Shown piece after piece: positions 22,835-31,581 of a DNA stretch of 34,286 nt (within the stretch, counting starts at the first letter, position 1; every line of letters starts with the position of its first letter). The DNA lies in NCBI RefSeq assembly GCF_000235885.1, contig NZ_JH379441.1, positions 45,219-79,504 of the forward strand, given 5' to 3'. The notes below the pieces were generated by a model, which was given only the letters and a program-made list of their open reading frames with translations, ran no database searches and was not told the DNA's origin. The DNA is from Leyella stercorea DSM 18206 (GTDB taxonomy: Bacteria > Bacteroidota > Bacteroidia > Bacteroidales > Bacteroidaceae). The position numbers and the translations under genes are program-made.

Positions 22835-22890
22835 GAATACACCCCCTGAAGACACTAACAAAACTCTAAAACAAATGACATAAAGATACA

Positions 22891-24552
22891 ATGGAATGGA
22901 TTGACAGTCTTTTCACCATACACTCGGCAGTACAGACGCTGGTGGTGTTGGCGCTGATTATCAGCGTGGGCATGGCGCTGGGCAAGTTGCGCATTCGCGG
23001 CATCTCGCTCGGCGTGGCGTTCGTGTTCTTCATGGGCATCGTGGCGGGCAGCCTCCACTTCACTGCCGACGAACAGATGGTGAGTTTTGCAGAGACCTTC
23101 GGCCTCTCTATCTTCGTCTACGCCCTGGGTCTGCACGTCGGACCAAACTTCATCGGTATGATGCGTCACGACGGTGCGTCGCTCAACGGCTGGAGCATGG
23201 GCGTGATACTACTCGGCACGGTGATGGCACTGTCGCTGTGCTTCGTGCTGCCCATAAGCATCCCCGACATGGTGGGCATACTCTGCGGAGCGACGACGAA
23301 CACACCAGCACTCGGTGCAGCGCAGCAGGCACTTGCCACACAGCACATCTCGAGCAGCGGTGCGGCGTTGGGCTGCGCCGTGACCTATCCGTTAGGCGTA
23401 GTGGGTGTCATCTTCGCCATGATATTGCTGCGCAAGTTGTTTGTGCGCAAAGAAGACCTGCAGCAGTGCAACAGCAGTGCCGACGACAGCACATACGTCG
23501 GACAGTTTATCTGCGTGAACCCCGCCATCTCGGGCAAGACGATAGCGCAGATATCGCAGTCGACCCACCGCCACTTCATCATCTCGCGCATCTGGCGCGA
23601 CGGCAAGGTGATTGTGCCGTTGGCACAGACCGTGATGCAACACGGCGACAACGTGCTCGTGGTGACCAACCGCGACGAGGTGGCAGCCATGAACATCCTC
23701 TTCGGCGAACACGTGGAGAAGGACTGGAACCGCGAGAAGATCGACTGGAACGCCATCGACTCGTCGGTGGAGAGCCGTGTGATAGTGGTGACCCGCAGCC
23801 GTCTGAACGGCAAAACGCTCGGCTCGCTGCACATGCGCGAGACCTACGGCGTGAACGTGTCGCGAGTGATGCGTGGCGACATCAAGCTGCTTGCTACCGA
23901 CTCGCTCCACCTGCAGTATGGCGACCGCGTGACCATCGTGGGCACACCGGAGGACATCAATCACGCTGAGGCGTTCTTGGGCAACGCCGTGACGGGGCTC
24001 AACGAGCCCAACCTCGGTGCCATCTTCTTCGGACTGCTCTTAGGCTTGGCACTCGGCATGATACCAATCAGCATACCTGGCATGAGCGCACCGGTGAAGC
24101 TTGGCATCGCCGGCGGACCGATCATCATGGGTATCATCATCGGCTCGCTCGGCGCACGCATACACCTCATCACCTACACCACGCGCTCGGCATCGCTGAT
24201 GCTGCGCAAGATGGGTCTGTCGCTCTACCTCGCCTGCCTCGGACTCGTAGCCGGTCAGGACTTCCTCAGCACCATCATCCGCCCCGAGGGCTTGATGTGG
24301 GTGGGCATCGGCTTAGTGCTCACCATGCTGCCGCTGCTCATCGTGGGTGCCATCGCACTGAAAACGCACAAGTTCGACTTCGGCACCATCTGCGGACTGC
24401 TCTGCGGAGCAATGGCTAACCCTATGGCGCTGAGCTACGCCAACGACACCATCCCGGGCGAACGCGCCGCCGTGGCATACACTTCGGTGTATCCGCTCGG
24501 CATGTTCATCAGAGTGATCATAGCGCAAGTAATAATCATGTTCATGGTATGA
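22891..24552 (+). CDS. AspT/YidE-type transporter with two TrkA-C domains
   Basis: A 553-residue membrane protein built of five N-terminal helices (about 8-185), two cytoplasmic RCK_C (TrkA-C) domains (about 205-370), and five further helices (about 380-553). The two membrane halves are related, as in the aspartate:alanine exchanger family. The GATTNTPALGAAQQA and CGAMANPMALSYA segments at equivalent positions in the two halves are typical. The substrate is not predictable here. The start follows a structured leader carrying a 108 bp repeat element, and the stop overlaps the rnhA start (ATGA). Confidence 0.87.
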   Translation: MEWIDSLFTIHSAVQTLVVLALIISVGMALGKLRIRGISLGVAFVFFMGIVAGSLHFTADEQMVSFAETFGLSIFVYALGLHVGPNFIGMMRHDGASLNGWSMGVILLGTVMALSLCFVLPISIPDMVGILCGATTNTPALGAAQQALATQHISSSGAALGCAVTYPLGVVGVIFAMILLRKLFVRKEDLQQCNSSADDSTYVGQFICVNPAISGKTIAQISQSTHRHFIISRIWRDGKVIVPLAQTVMQHGDNVLVVTNRDEVAAMNILFGEHVEKDWNREKIDWNAIDSSVESRVIVVTRSRLNGKTLGSLHMRETYGVNVSRVMRGDIKLLATDSLHLQYGDRVTIVGTPEDINHAEAFLGNAVTGLNEPNLGAIFFGLLLGLALGMIPISIPGMSAPVKLGIAGGPIIMGIIIGSLGARIHLITYTTRSASLMLRKMGLSLYLACLGLVAGQDFLSTIIRPEGLMWVGIGLVLTMLPLLIVGAIALKTHKFDFGTICGLLCGAMANPMALSYANDTIPGERAAVAYTSVYPLGMFIRVIIAQVIIMFMV

Positions 24553-25016
24553 CAATGCAAAACCCTCCCGATTACCGTCACGACACCGTGCTGCCGCTCC
24601 CTATGGAAGTGACGGCGAACGCTTGGGCTGTTGACGCAGCCTGCTCCGGCAACCCCGGTCCGATGGAGTATCAGGCTATCGACCTCGCTACGGGTGCGCA
24701 GGTGTTCCACTTCGGACCCGTGCACGGCACGAACAACATAGGCGAATTTCTCGCCATAGTACACGCTCTCGCCCTGCTCGACAAGCAAGGCATAGAGGGC
24801 AAGACCATCTACTCCGACTCGCACAACGCCATACTGTGGGTGCAGAAGCGACAGTGCAAGACGAAGCTCGAACGCACACCACAAACCGAGCAACTCTACC
24901 AGATCATAGCACGCGCCGAGACATGGCTGCGTACGCATCAGATAAAAAACCCCGTGGTGAAGTGGGAGACGAAGAAGTGGGGCGAAGTGCCTGCCGACTT
25001 CGGACGCAAGGGCTAA
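24549..25016 (+). CDS. rnhA: Ribonuclease HI-like protein
   Basis: A 155-residue RNase H fold protein that would cut RNA in RNA-DNA hybrids. The four acidic metal ligands are recognisable: Asp29 (AVDAACSGNPG), Glu66 (NNIGEFLAIVHAL), Asp90 (IYSDSHNAI) and Asp150 (VPADFGRKG). The conserved His of the E. coli enzyme's flexible loop is not evident. It starts in the ATGA overlap with the transporter stop; a second ATG two codons later is possible. Translational coupling to the transporter is likely. Confidence 0.87.
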   Translation: MTMQNPPDYRHDTVLPLPMEVTANAWAVDAACSGNPGPMEYQAIDLATGAQVFHFGPVHGTNNIGEFLAIVHALALLDKQGIEGKTIYSDSHNAILWVQKRQCKTKLERTPQTEQLYQIIARAETWLRTHQIKNPVVKWETKKWGEVPADFGRKG

Positions 25017-25047
25017 GAGTCATTCTACACAAACACACCTGAACAAT

Positions 25048-26085
25048 ATGCTATACGCCATCTATTTCATCTACGGACTGTGCGTCATGTTCTACTTCAT
25101 GATGTCATGGCTCTTCTACCGCAAGGACAAGAAGCTACTCTCGCGTCTTGTTGCGGTGATGATGTTCGTCATCGGCTTGCAGTGTCTGAAAGACCTCTTC
25201 TTCATCAAGCCGTTCACCGAAATCGACGAACTCGACTGGATGGTTATAACCGCAGCCGACATGATTGTTGTGCCGCTATACGCGTTCGTGCTCATCGAGC
25301 TGTGCAGCCCAGCCACGCTCAACCTACGCACTATCATCTTCCACGAACTATTGTTCGTGGCACCGTTCACGCTCTTCGCCATAACGCAGGACATGGTGTT
25401 CTACTATGCCGAGGTGTTAGAGGCTGCCGTGTACGGCGTGAGCTACGCTGTATGGGCAGCGTTCGCCATTCCGCGATACCACGCACAGCTGAAGCAACGC
25501 TTCTCGTACACCGAGAACATCAACCTCAACTGGCTACGCGCCATCTTCTTCTCGTTCCTCTTCATCCTCGTGATATGGATTATCGATTGCATGGAAGCGA
25601 ACTATGCCATCGAAGCATTGTATATGACGAGCACGTTAGTGATGTGGATGTTCATCGCCTACTACACCTACAAGCACGAGTCGGTGTTGGGCGAGCTCTC
25701 CGACAGCACAAGCGACGATGTGTTGGAGAATACGGAGGTGGCAGAAAGCGAAATGTCGGAGGTGGGCAAACAGATAAGCACACTGTTCGACAAGGAGCAG
25801 ATATTCCTCAACCCCAACCTCAAAGTGTCGGACATAGCCACCGCCACTGGCTCCAACCGCACCTACGTAAGCGCGTTCTTCAACCGAGAAGCCGAATGTA
25901 CATTCTACGATTATGTCAACAAATACCGCATAGAATACGCCTGCAACCTGCTTCTCCACTCGAATGAGAACATCACGATGATAGCCGAGAAGTCGGGATT
26001 TAACAGCTCACAGTCGTTTATTCGCGTGTTTAGCAAGATTATGGGCACTTCGCCAACAAAATATCGCAACGAAGCAACCGACTAA
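25048..26085 (+). CDS. Membrane-bound AraC-family regulator
   Basis: A 345-residue protein. Residues 1-210 hold about six or seven hydrophobic helices with a basic first loop (YRKDKKLLSR). A cytoplasmic linker (about 210-245) follows, then an AraC-type double helix-turn-helix domain (about 248-340) with the typical VSDIATATGSNRTYVSAFFNRE and IAEKSGFNSSQSFIRVFSKIMGTSPTKYR segments. It probably senses a membrane or periplasmic signal and binds DNA without a soluble effector domain. Direct repeats 34 nt downstream of its stop, upstream of the next lipoprotein gene, are a good candidate binding site. Confidence 0.88.
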   Translation: MLYAIYFIYGLCVMFYFMMSWLFYRKDKKLLSRLVAVMMFVIGLQCLKDLFFIKPFTEIDELDWMVITAADMIVVPLYAFVLIELCSPATLNLRTIIFHELLFVAPFTLFAITQDMVFYYAEVLEAAVYGVSYAVWAAFAIPRYHAQLKQRFSYTENINLNWLRAIFFSFLFILVIWIIDCMEANYAIEALYMTSTLVMWMFIAYYTYKHESVLGELSDSTSDDVLENTEVAESEMSEVGKQISTLFDKEQIFLNPNLKVSDIATATGSNRTYVSAFFNREAECTFYDYVNKYRIEYACNLLLHSNENITMIAEKSGFNSSQSFIRVFSKIMGTSPTKYRNEATD

Positions 26086-26118
26086 ACCACAACGTGTTAG
26101 GAAAGTTGTTAACGATTC

Positions 26119-26155
26119 TTTTACGCTTTGCGAACTCGTTTTACCCTTTGTGAAC
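26119..26155 (+). promoter_or_regulatory. Direct repeats, candidate AraC operator
   Basis: TTTTACGCTTTGCGAAC (26119-26135) and TTTTACCCTTTGTGAAC (26139-26155) match at 15 of 17 positions and are spaced 20 bp start to start, as expected for AraC-type binding on one DNA face. They lie about 45 bp upstream of the -7 box of the downstream gene. Confidence 0.5.
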
Positions 26156-26198
26156 AACATTTTGAGAGATTGGTAACAGAGATATTCTGCTCTGTGCT

Positions 26199-26206
26199 TA
26201 ACTTTG
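26199..26206 (+). promoter_or_regulatory. Promoter -7 box of the lipoprotein gene
   Basis: TAACTTTG matches TAnnTTTG and lies 45 nt before the chosen ATG. There is no -33 element at the usual spacing, which would fit an activator-dependent promoter. Confidence 0.6.
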
Positions 26207-26251
26207 CAATCGAAACAAACAATCGTTAATCATTTAACTAACACAAAGCTT

Positions 26252-26884
26252 ATGAAAATATTAAAAATGATGGCAGTTGCTGCCTTGTTTATGCCGCTGT
26301 TGTTCTCGTGCTCGGGAGGCAGCTCGTCTAAGAACAACTTGTTGGGAGCAATCCCCGACCAGTACGCTCAATTCGTTGAGGAGAAGGCAAAGATCAAGAA
26401 AGAAGCGGAGAACATCAAGACGGCAGAAGACAAGAAGGCTCTTATCGAGAAGTCGGAGAAGATGACTGCGAAGTGGAAGGAGAAAATGGAGGAAAGTGCA
26501 AAAGCGCTCAGTGGCAAGCCTGTTGAGATTGCGGAATGCAACTTCAACATTACCGAACCCCTGTCGCTCGAGTTTGACGAGTTCTTCAGCAAGTCGGATC
26601 TTAAACCGAAGTTCAACATCAAGGGCACAGCCATTGCTAAAGCCGACACACAAACCGAATTAAACTATGTACTAAAAAGCATCCCCGTGTACCTCGTAGG
26701 CTACGACGCTGAGGGCAAAGAGGTGTTCAAGACGAAGGCAGGCTATGTTGATGTAGAAGATGTCAACGGCAAGGCATTCATTAAAGCCAACACACCTATA
26801 AAGTTCGACCCCGTACGCTTCGGAGAATCGGACATCGAAGGTAGCAAAACTGCTAAGACTTACAAGCTGGAAGTGAAAGAATAA
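26252..26884 (+). CDS. Lysine-rich lipoprotein of unknown function
   Basis: A 210-residue protein with a lipoprotein signal (MPLLFSC, lipidated Cys20) and a Gly/Ser linker. A highly charged Lys/Glu helix or short coiled coil (about 40-90) is followed by a beta-rich C-terminal domain (about 95-210). I recognise no family. The open frame begins at 26204 within the -7 box, so the later ATG with the lipoprotein signal is correct. It lies directly downstream of the membrane AraC gene and its putative operator, and may be its target. Confidence 0.75.
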   Translation: MKILKMMAVAALFMPLLFSCSGGSSSKNNLLGAIPDQYAQFVEEKAKIKKEAENIKTAEDKKALIEKSEKMTAKWKEKMEESAKALSGKPVEIAECNFNITEPLSLEFDEFFSKSDLKPKFNIKGTAIAKADTQTELNYVLKSIPVYLVGYDAEGKEVFKTKAGYVDVEDVNGKAFIKANTPIKFDPVRFGESDIEGSKTAKTYKLEVKE

Positions 26885-26908
26885 TACAACACAAAAACTT
26901 TGGTGTTA

Positions 26909-26988
26909 TTGCCACGCTACGCAAACAACGTTGCCACGCTACGCAAACAATATTGCCACGCTACGCAAACAACGTTGCCGTAGCGTGG
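26909..26988. repeat. Three 22 bp tandem repeats plus an inverted copy
   Basis: Units TTGCCACGCTACGCAAACAA start at 26909, 26931 and 26953, exactly 22 nt apart. A partial fourth leads into the inverted core CGTAGCGTGG (26979-26988). The inverted copy can pair with any of the three units; with the first, the pairing extends outward (GTGTTATT with AATATCAC, imperfect). No T-run follows. Confidence 0.85.
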
Positions 26989-27081
26989 TAATATCACGCT
27001 TCGATTACCAAGTGAAAATACTTGCTCATTCGTCGCCTATCAACTCGTAAACTTATACTTCACAATAAAACCGAAATCACT

Positions 27082-27498
27082 ATGGACGACTTATTAAAAC
27101 AGATTAAACAATACAAGGAACCCCTTGTTATTGGCCTCGCAATACTCATGCTCATATTCTACGGCTTCTGCCCAGTAATCGACATTCTCGGCAAAGCAAA
27201 AGCCAACGGATTGAAAGTATTGTTTGAGGGTAGCGGACTCGGATTTAGCCGTTTCCTCTCGCTGCTTATCCTCTTAGCCCCATTGCTCGTTGTAGTAGGC
27301 AAGCCTATAAGCGCGAAACTCACGGGCATGTTGAAAGACAACCTCTGCATTATCTGCTTCTTGGCAGGCATCGTGCTCTGCCTCCTCTTTGCCGTGGTTC
27401 TGCCTAATGGTGTCTCACCGGCTTGGGGTTGCTGGCTCTACATCCTTGCTGGCGTGCTCGGCGCAAGCGTTTGCCGCATCGAAATGTTCACAAAATAA
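27082..27498 (+). CDS. Small integral membrane protein
   Basis: A 138-residue protein with about four hydrophobic helices (roughly 15-33, 55-76, 90-112, 115-133) and short charged ends. No signal peptide cleavage site or motif is recognised. The frame opens at 27022, but MDDLLKQIKQ is the first start giving a sensible N-terminus. It ends 12 nt before the YiiX-like gene and is probably co-transcribed with it. Confidence 0.65.
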   Translation: MDDLLKQIKQYKEPLVIGLAILMLIFYGFCPVIDILGKAKANGLKVLFEGSGLGFSRFLSLLILLAPLLVVVGKPISAKLTGMLKDNLCIICFLAGIVLCLLFAVVLPNGVSPAWGCWLYILAGVLGASVCRIEMFTK

Positions 27499-27510
27499 AA
27501 GCTTAACGAA

Positions 27511-28143
27511 ATGGATAAAAAGAAAAGAAGTTACCTCCGCATCATTGGATGTGGATGCACCTTCGTCTTTTTGTTCCTCATTGTATGGATAGGCATCGTC
27601 TGGCTGAACCGCCCTGCATACATTGAGCCCGACACATCTACGTTCGAGACGGGCGACGTCTTCTTCAGCGTAGGAGATTCGTGGGAGTCTGTAGCCGTAC
27701 GGACCCTGTCTGGGTCGCTCTCTCTCGAGGTGGCAGACTCCACACCTTCTCATTGCGGAATAGTCGTCAGATATGCCGAGGGCGTAAAGTTGGCTCATGC
27801 GTCAACAGTAAAAAAGAAGATCGTACTCGAAACGCCAGAGGAGTACCTGCGCAACAATGGCTCGTACTGCATCTACACACGAAAAGCACCTTGCACGGTG
27901 GACACCCTCGCTATACGACAGTCGGTGGAGACGCTGGTAAAGAACAGGGTGCCATTCGATTTCAATTTCGACCACTCCACATCGAAAGCACTGTATTGCA
28001 CGGAGATGGTGGTCAGGGTTTTTGAACAAAACAACTGCTTCTGTTTTTCCAAACTACGACATAACAGCTATATGTATCCGAACGACTTGCTGAAACTATG
28101 CAAGGACAAAGTTAGGCTGCATCTCAACAATAAAAATAAGTAA
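27511..28143 (+). CDS. YiiX-like permuted papain-fold protein, membrane-anchored
   Basis: A 210-residue protein with one N-terminal membrane helix (about 8-32). A permuted NlpC/P60 (YiiX/DUF830-type) domain follows: TGDVFF (47-52), SHCGIVV with likely catalytic His81, LAHAS (95-98), and LYCTEMVVRV with likely nucleophile Cys163. Characterised relatives act as thiol amidases or lipid acyl hydrolases; the substrate here is unknown. The order His before Cys confirms the permuted arrangement. The basic C-terminus (LHLNNKNK) is unusual but may be disordered. Confidence 0.8.
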   Translation: MDKKKRSYLRIIGCGCTFVFLFLIVWIGIVWLNRPAYIEPDTSTFETGDVFFSVGDSWESVAVRTLSGSLSLEVADSTPSHCGIVVRYAEGVKLAHASTVKKKIVLETPEEYLRNNGSYCIYTRKAPCTVDTLAIRQSVETLVKNRVPFDFNFDHSTSKALYCTEMVVRVFEQNNCFCFSKLRHNSYMYPNDLLKLCKDKVRLHLNNKNK

Positions 28144-28149
28144 ACTTAT

Positions 28150-28180
28150 TTTGTATTGTATTCGATTTGCACTAACTTTG
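28150..28180 (+). promoter_or_regulatory. Promoter of the hemolysin III family gene
   Basis: TTTG (28150-28153), a 19 nt spacer and TAACTTTG (28173-28180) match the Bacteroidetes promoter fully, 22 nt upstream of the start codon. Confidence 0.75.
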
Positions 28181-28202
28181 CGAGGGAACAAAAGGAACGT
28201 GT

Positions 28203-28853
28203 ATGAAAATCTACTTCAGTCATAAGGAAGAACTCTGGAATTCGTGGTCACATGCAGCAGGCATTATCCTCGGTATGCTCGTAGGCACTGCGCTGCTCGT
28301 GTGGTGCGGTTGGGCACGCAACGGTTGGGCAACAGCCGGCGTGATACTCTACCTCTTCGGTATGCTCTCAAGCTACATCGCCTCAACCGTGTATCATGCT
28401 CTCTCGGCATGGTCGCCATGGAAGGAACGCCTGCGCAAGTGGGACCACGCAGCTATCTACTGGCATATCGCCGGTTCGTATTCGCCCATCACGCTCGTCG
28501 CTCTGCGCGAGTACGGCTACTGGGGTTGGACGCTTTTCGCCTTCATCTGGACTGCCGCCATTGTCGGCACCGTGAAGAGTTTCTCGTCGTTAAAGGGCCA
28601 TAGCAACTTAGAAACAATATGCTACGTGGCTATGGGCTTGAGCGTGCTCGTAGCTTTCAAGCCGCTCATGCATTGTGTTGACCCCTCAGCCATAATATGG
28701 ATTATAGCCGAGGGCGTGTGCTTCATCACTGGTGCCGTGTTCTACGCTGTGCGCAAGCGCCGCTTTATGCACACCGTGTTCCACTTCTTCGTGCTCGCAG
28801 GCAGCGTGTGCCACATCGTAGCCGTGTGGGATATACTCATGCGCTGGTTGTAG
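28203..28853 (+). CDS. Hemolysin III/PAQR family membrane protein
   Basis: A 216-residue protein with seven hydrophobic helices. The family's metal-site residues are visible: SHAAG near the N-terminus, SSYIASTVYHAL (about 60-71), the RKWDHAAIYWHIAGSYSP block, and MHTVFHFFVLAGSVCHI near the end. Bacterial members (YqfA/TrhA type) are inner-membrane proteins linked to membrane fluidity or energy state rather than to haemolysis. The gene has its own good promoter and converges on mutS with a 9 nt gap. Confidence 0.88.
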   Translation: MKIYFSHKEELWNSWSHAAGIILGMLVGTALLVWCGWARNGWATAGVILYLFGMLSSYIASTVYHALSAWSPWKERLRKWDHAAIYWHIAGSYSPITLVALREYGYWGWTLFAFIWTAAIVGTVKSFSSLKGHSNLETICYVAMGLSVLVAFKPLMHCVDPSAIIWIIAEGVCFITGAVFYAVRKRRFMHTVFHFFVLAGSVCHIVAVWDILMRWL

Positions 28854-28862
28854 CGCAACTTC

Positions 28863-31499
28863 TTAGCTTCGTCCCGTCACTATCTTCTTGATATCAAAGA
28901 GTTTGTTGAGCGCCTCTACGGGCGTGAGGTTGTTGATATCAAGACCTATTATCTCGTCGCGTATCTGGCAGAGCACGGGGTCGTCGAGCTGAAAGAGCGA
29001 TAGCTGCATGCCATTTGTGCTTTGCTGACTTACAATCTGGCGGGCTGACTCTACTCCTACGCTCGCATTATCTGCCTCAAGCTGCTTCAGTATGTTCTCC
29101 GCACGCTTCACCACCGAACGCGGCATACCGGCTATCTCTGCCACGTGTATACCGAACGAGTGCTCCGATCCGCCACGCATCAGCTTGCGCAGGAAGATGA
29201 CTTTGCCGTCCAGTTCCTTCACCGACACGTTGTAGTTCTTTATGCGCTCGAAGTTCTTCTCCATCTCGTTCAACTCATGGTAGTGGGTGGCGAAGAGCGT
29301 GCGTGCCTGCGCCTTCGGGTTCTGGTGTAGGTACTCCACGATAGCCCAGGCGATAGATATGCCGTCGTATGTGGATGTGCCACGACCAAGCTCGTCGAAG
29401 AGCACCAGCGAGCGCGGTGTCACGTTATTTAATATGTTAGACGCTTCGGTCATCTCCACCATGAACGTCGACTCGCCGAGCGAGATATTGTCCGATGCTC
29501 CTACGCGTGTGAATATCTTGTCGACCACGCCCACGTGAGCCGAGTCGGCAGGCACGAAGCAGCCCATCTGCGCCATGAGCGTGATGAGTGCCGTCTGGCG
29601 TAGCAACGCCGACTTACCAGCCATGTTCGGACCCGTTATAATCATTATCTGCTGCTGCTCGGTGTCGAGCTCTATGTCGTTTGGCACGTACTCCTCGCCT
29701 ACGGGTAGCTGTGTCTCGATGACGGGGTGGCGTCCGGCGCGTATCTCAAGCACGTTGTCGTCTTCAACCACGGGGCGCACGTAGCGGTGCTCCTCGGCAG
29801 TCTTGGCGAACGAGAGTAGACAGTCGAGACGCGCCACGATGTTGGCGTCGGCCTGAATCTGCGGTATGTACGCCTGCATATCGGTGACAAGCTCGGTGAA
29901 GAGTCGGGTCTCGAGCACGAGTATCTGCTCGTCGGCACCCATAATCTTCTGCTCGTACTGCTTCAGCTCCTCGGTTATGTAGCGTTCGGCGTTGGCAAGC
30001 GTCTGCTTGCGTATCCACTCCTGTGGCACCTGGTCTTTGTACGTGTTGCGCACCTCAAGATAGTAGCCGAACACGTTGTTGTAGCCCACCTTCAGCGACT
30101 GTATGCCGGTCTTCTGCGCTTCCTCCTCCTGTATTTTCAGCAGATAGTCGCGTCCGCCGCGCGAGATGGAGCGCAGCTCGTCGAGCTCCGGCGAGAAGCC
30201 AGTAGCAATCACGCCGCCTTTAGCCACAAGCTGTGGCGGGTCTTGCTGCAACTCGCGGTCGATGCGCTCGTACAGCGCCTCGCAGAGGTTTATCTGGTCG
30301 CCAATCGAACGTATCTCTGCGCTGTCGTTGGTGAGGCACGCCGCCTTTATCGGCTTCAATGCGCCGAGGGCGTACTTCAGTTGCACCACCTCTCTGGGCG
30401 ACACTCTGCCCACAGCCACTTTCGAGATGATACGCTCTATGTCGCCGATGCGGTGCAGATGCTCGTCGACGGTCTGACGGAAGTCGGGCTTGCGGAAGAA
30501 CGTTTCCACCACGTCGAGACGCTTGTTGATGGTCGCCACGTCGCGCAGCGGAAATATCGTCCAGCGGCGCAGCAGTCTGCCGCCCATCGGTGTGCAGGTG
30601 CGGTCGATGACGGAGAGCAGCGACACGCCGTCGTCCTGCATCGACTGCAGCAGCTCCAGCGAGTGGATTGTAAAGCGGTCGAGACGCACATAGCGGTCGG
30701 CATCGATGCGCGCAAGCGACGTGATGTGTCCTATCTGTGTGTGCTGCGTCATCTCCAGATACTGCAGTATGGCTCCTGCCGCCGTCACGCCGAGGTGCAG
30801 ATGGTCTACGCCGAAGCCCTTCAGCGTTGTGGTGCCAAAGTGGGAGAGCAGTTTCTGTCGCGAGCTCTGCTCGGTGAGCATCCAGTCGTCGAGCTCGAAG
30901 ACGCACCACTTGGAGCCGAAACGCTCCTCAAACTCGCGCTTCAGCTGTCGGTCGTACAGCACCTCCTTCGGTTGTATGCTGCTCAGAAGTTTCTCTACGT
31001 AGTCGAACGTGCCCTCACCCGTTAGGAACTCGCCCGTAGAGATGTCGAGGAACGCCACGCCGCACGCCGTCTTAGCCATGCACACCGCTGCCAGAAAGTT
31101 GTTCTCCTTATAGTTGAGCACGGTGTCGTCCATCGCCACGCCCGGCGTAACCAGCTCCGTAATGCCACGCTTCACGAGTGTCTTCGTGAGCTTCGGGTCC
31201 TCCAGCTGGTCGCATATAGCCACACGCTTACCGGCACGTATCAGCTTAGGCAGATAGGTGTCGAGCGCATGATACGGGAAGCCAGCCATCTCGCACGCTG
31301 CCGAGCTCGGGTTCTTGCCGTTGGAACGTCGTGTCAGCGTGATGCCGAGAATCTTTGCAGCCTCCACAGCGTCGTCGGCGTATGTCTCGTAGAAGTCGCC
31401 ACAACGGAAGAGCAGCAATGCGTCTGGATGTTCTTTTTTGAACGTATAGAACTGTCGCATCATCGGCGTAAGTCCGTCGTCGTTCTTTTTCTGAGCCAT
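28863..31499 (-). CDS. mutS: DNA mismatch repair protein MutS
   Basis: An 878-residue protein that recognises base mismatches and starts repair with MutL. The N-terminal mismatch-reading motif CGDFYE (Phe36 and Glu38) is present. The connector, lever and clamp domains fill the middle, and the ATPase has Walker A GPNMAGKS (623-630), the STFMVEM segment and Walker B DELGRGTS (starting about 701). The C-terminal dimerisation region is intact. The frame opens 11 codons earlier, but [17 protein letters not shown] is the normal start. The Abi-type gene lies 82 nt upstream on the same strand. Confidence 0.97.
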   Translation of the reverse strand: MAQKKNDDGLTPMMRQFYTFKKEHPDALLLFRCGDFYETYADDAVEAAKILGITLTRRSNGKNPSSAACEMAGFPYHALDTYLPKLIRAGKRVAICDQLEDPKLTKTLVKRGITELVTPGVAMDDTVLNYKENNFLAAVCMAKTACGVAFLDISTGEFLTGEGTFDYVEKLLSSIQPKEVLYDRQLKREFEERFGSKWCVFELDDWMLTEQSSRQKLLSHFGTTTLKGFGVDHLHLGVTAAGAILQYLEMTQHTQIGHITSLARIDADRYVRLDRFTIHSLELLQSMQDDGVSLLSVIDRTCTPMGGRLLRRWTIFPLRDVATINKRLDVVETFFRKPDFRQTVDEHLHRIGDIERIISKVAVGRVSPREVVQLKYALGALKPIKAACLTNDSAEIRSIGDQINLCEALYERIDRELQQDPPQLVAKGGVIATGFSPELDELRSISRGGRDYLLKIQEEEAQKTGIQSLKVGYNNVFGYYLEVRNTYKDQVPQEWIRKQTLANAERYITEELKQYEQKIMGADEQILVLETRLFTELVTDMQAYIPQIQADANIVARLDCLLSFAKTAEEHRYVRPVVEDDNVLEIRAGRHPVIETQLPVGEEYVPNDIELDTEQQQIMIITGPNMAGKSALLRQTALITLMAQMGCFVPADSAHVGVVDKIFTRVGASDNISLGESTFMVEMTEASNILNNVTPRSLVLFDELGRGTSTYDGISIAWAIVEYLHQNPKAQARTLFATHYHELNEMEKNFERIKNYNVSVKELDGKVIFLRKLMRGGSEHSFGIHVAEIAGMPRSVVKRAENILKQLEADNASVGVESARQIVSQQSTNGMQLSLFQLDDPVLCQIRDEIIGLDINNLTPVEALNKLFDIKKIVTGRS

Positions 31500-31581
31500 G
31501 TGTCTTGAGTTTTTATTTGTTTGTTGCGGCATTGGGAGCCGCAGAATGTTTTTAAAATTATGTACTAAATCAAACTGATAA

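Larger units (their letters stand above)
22576..22890. other. 315 bp intergenic region with terminator, promoter and repeat element
   Basis: In order it holds a strong terminator (22625-22657), a good promoter (22670-22700), a 108 bp hairpin-ended element (22727-22834) flanked by short AGGGGGTGC and ACCCCCTGAA repeats, and a short AT-rich leader to the next start codon. No gene is seen. Confidence 0.85.

Noticed and set aside
23238-23969. A 243-codon open frame inside the transporter gene
   Set aside because: It is an Arg/His-rich shadow of the AspT-type gene in another frame.
26909-26988. A possible CRISPR array in the 22 bp repeats
   Set aside because: The repeats are contiguous with no unique spacers, and no cas gene is present.
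30243-31025. A 260-codon plus-strand open frame opposite mutS
   Set aside because: It is antisense to conserved MutS domains and has no independent features.
31526-31542. Hairpin GCGGC/GCCGC between the Abi gene and mutS as a terminator
   Set aside because: The stem is only 5 bp and no T-run follows on the minus strand, so it is unlikely to end Abi transcription before mutS.
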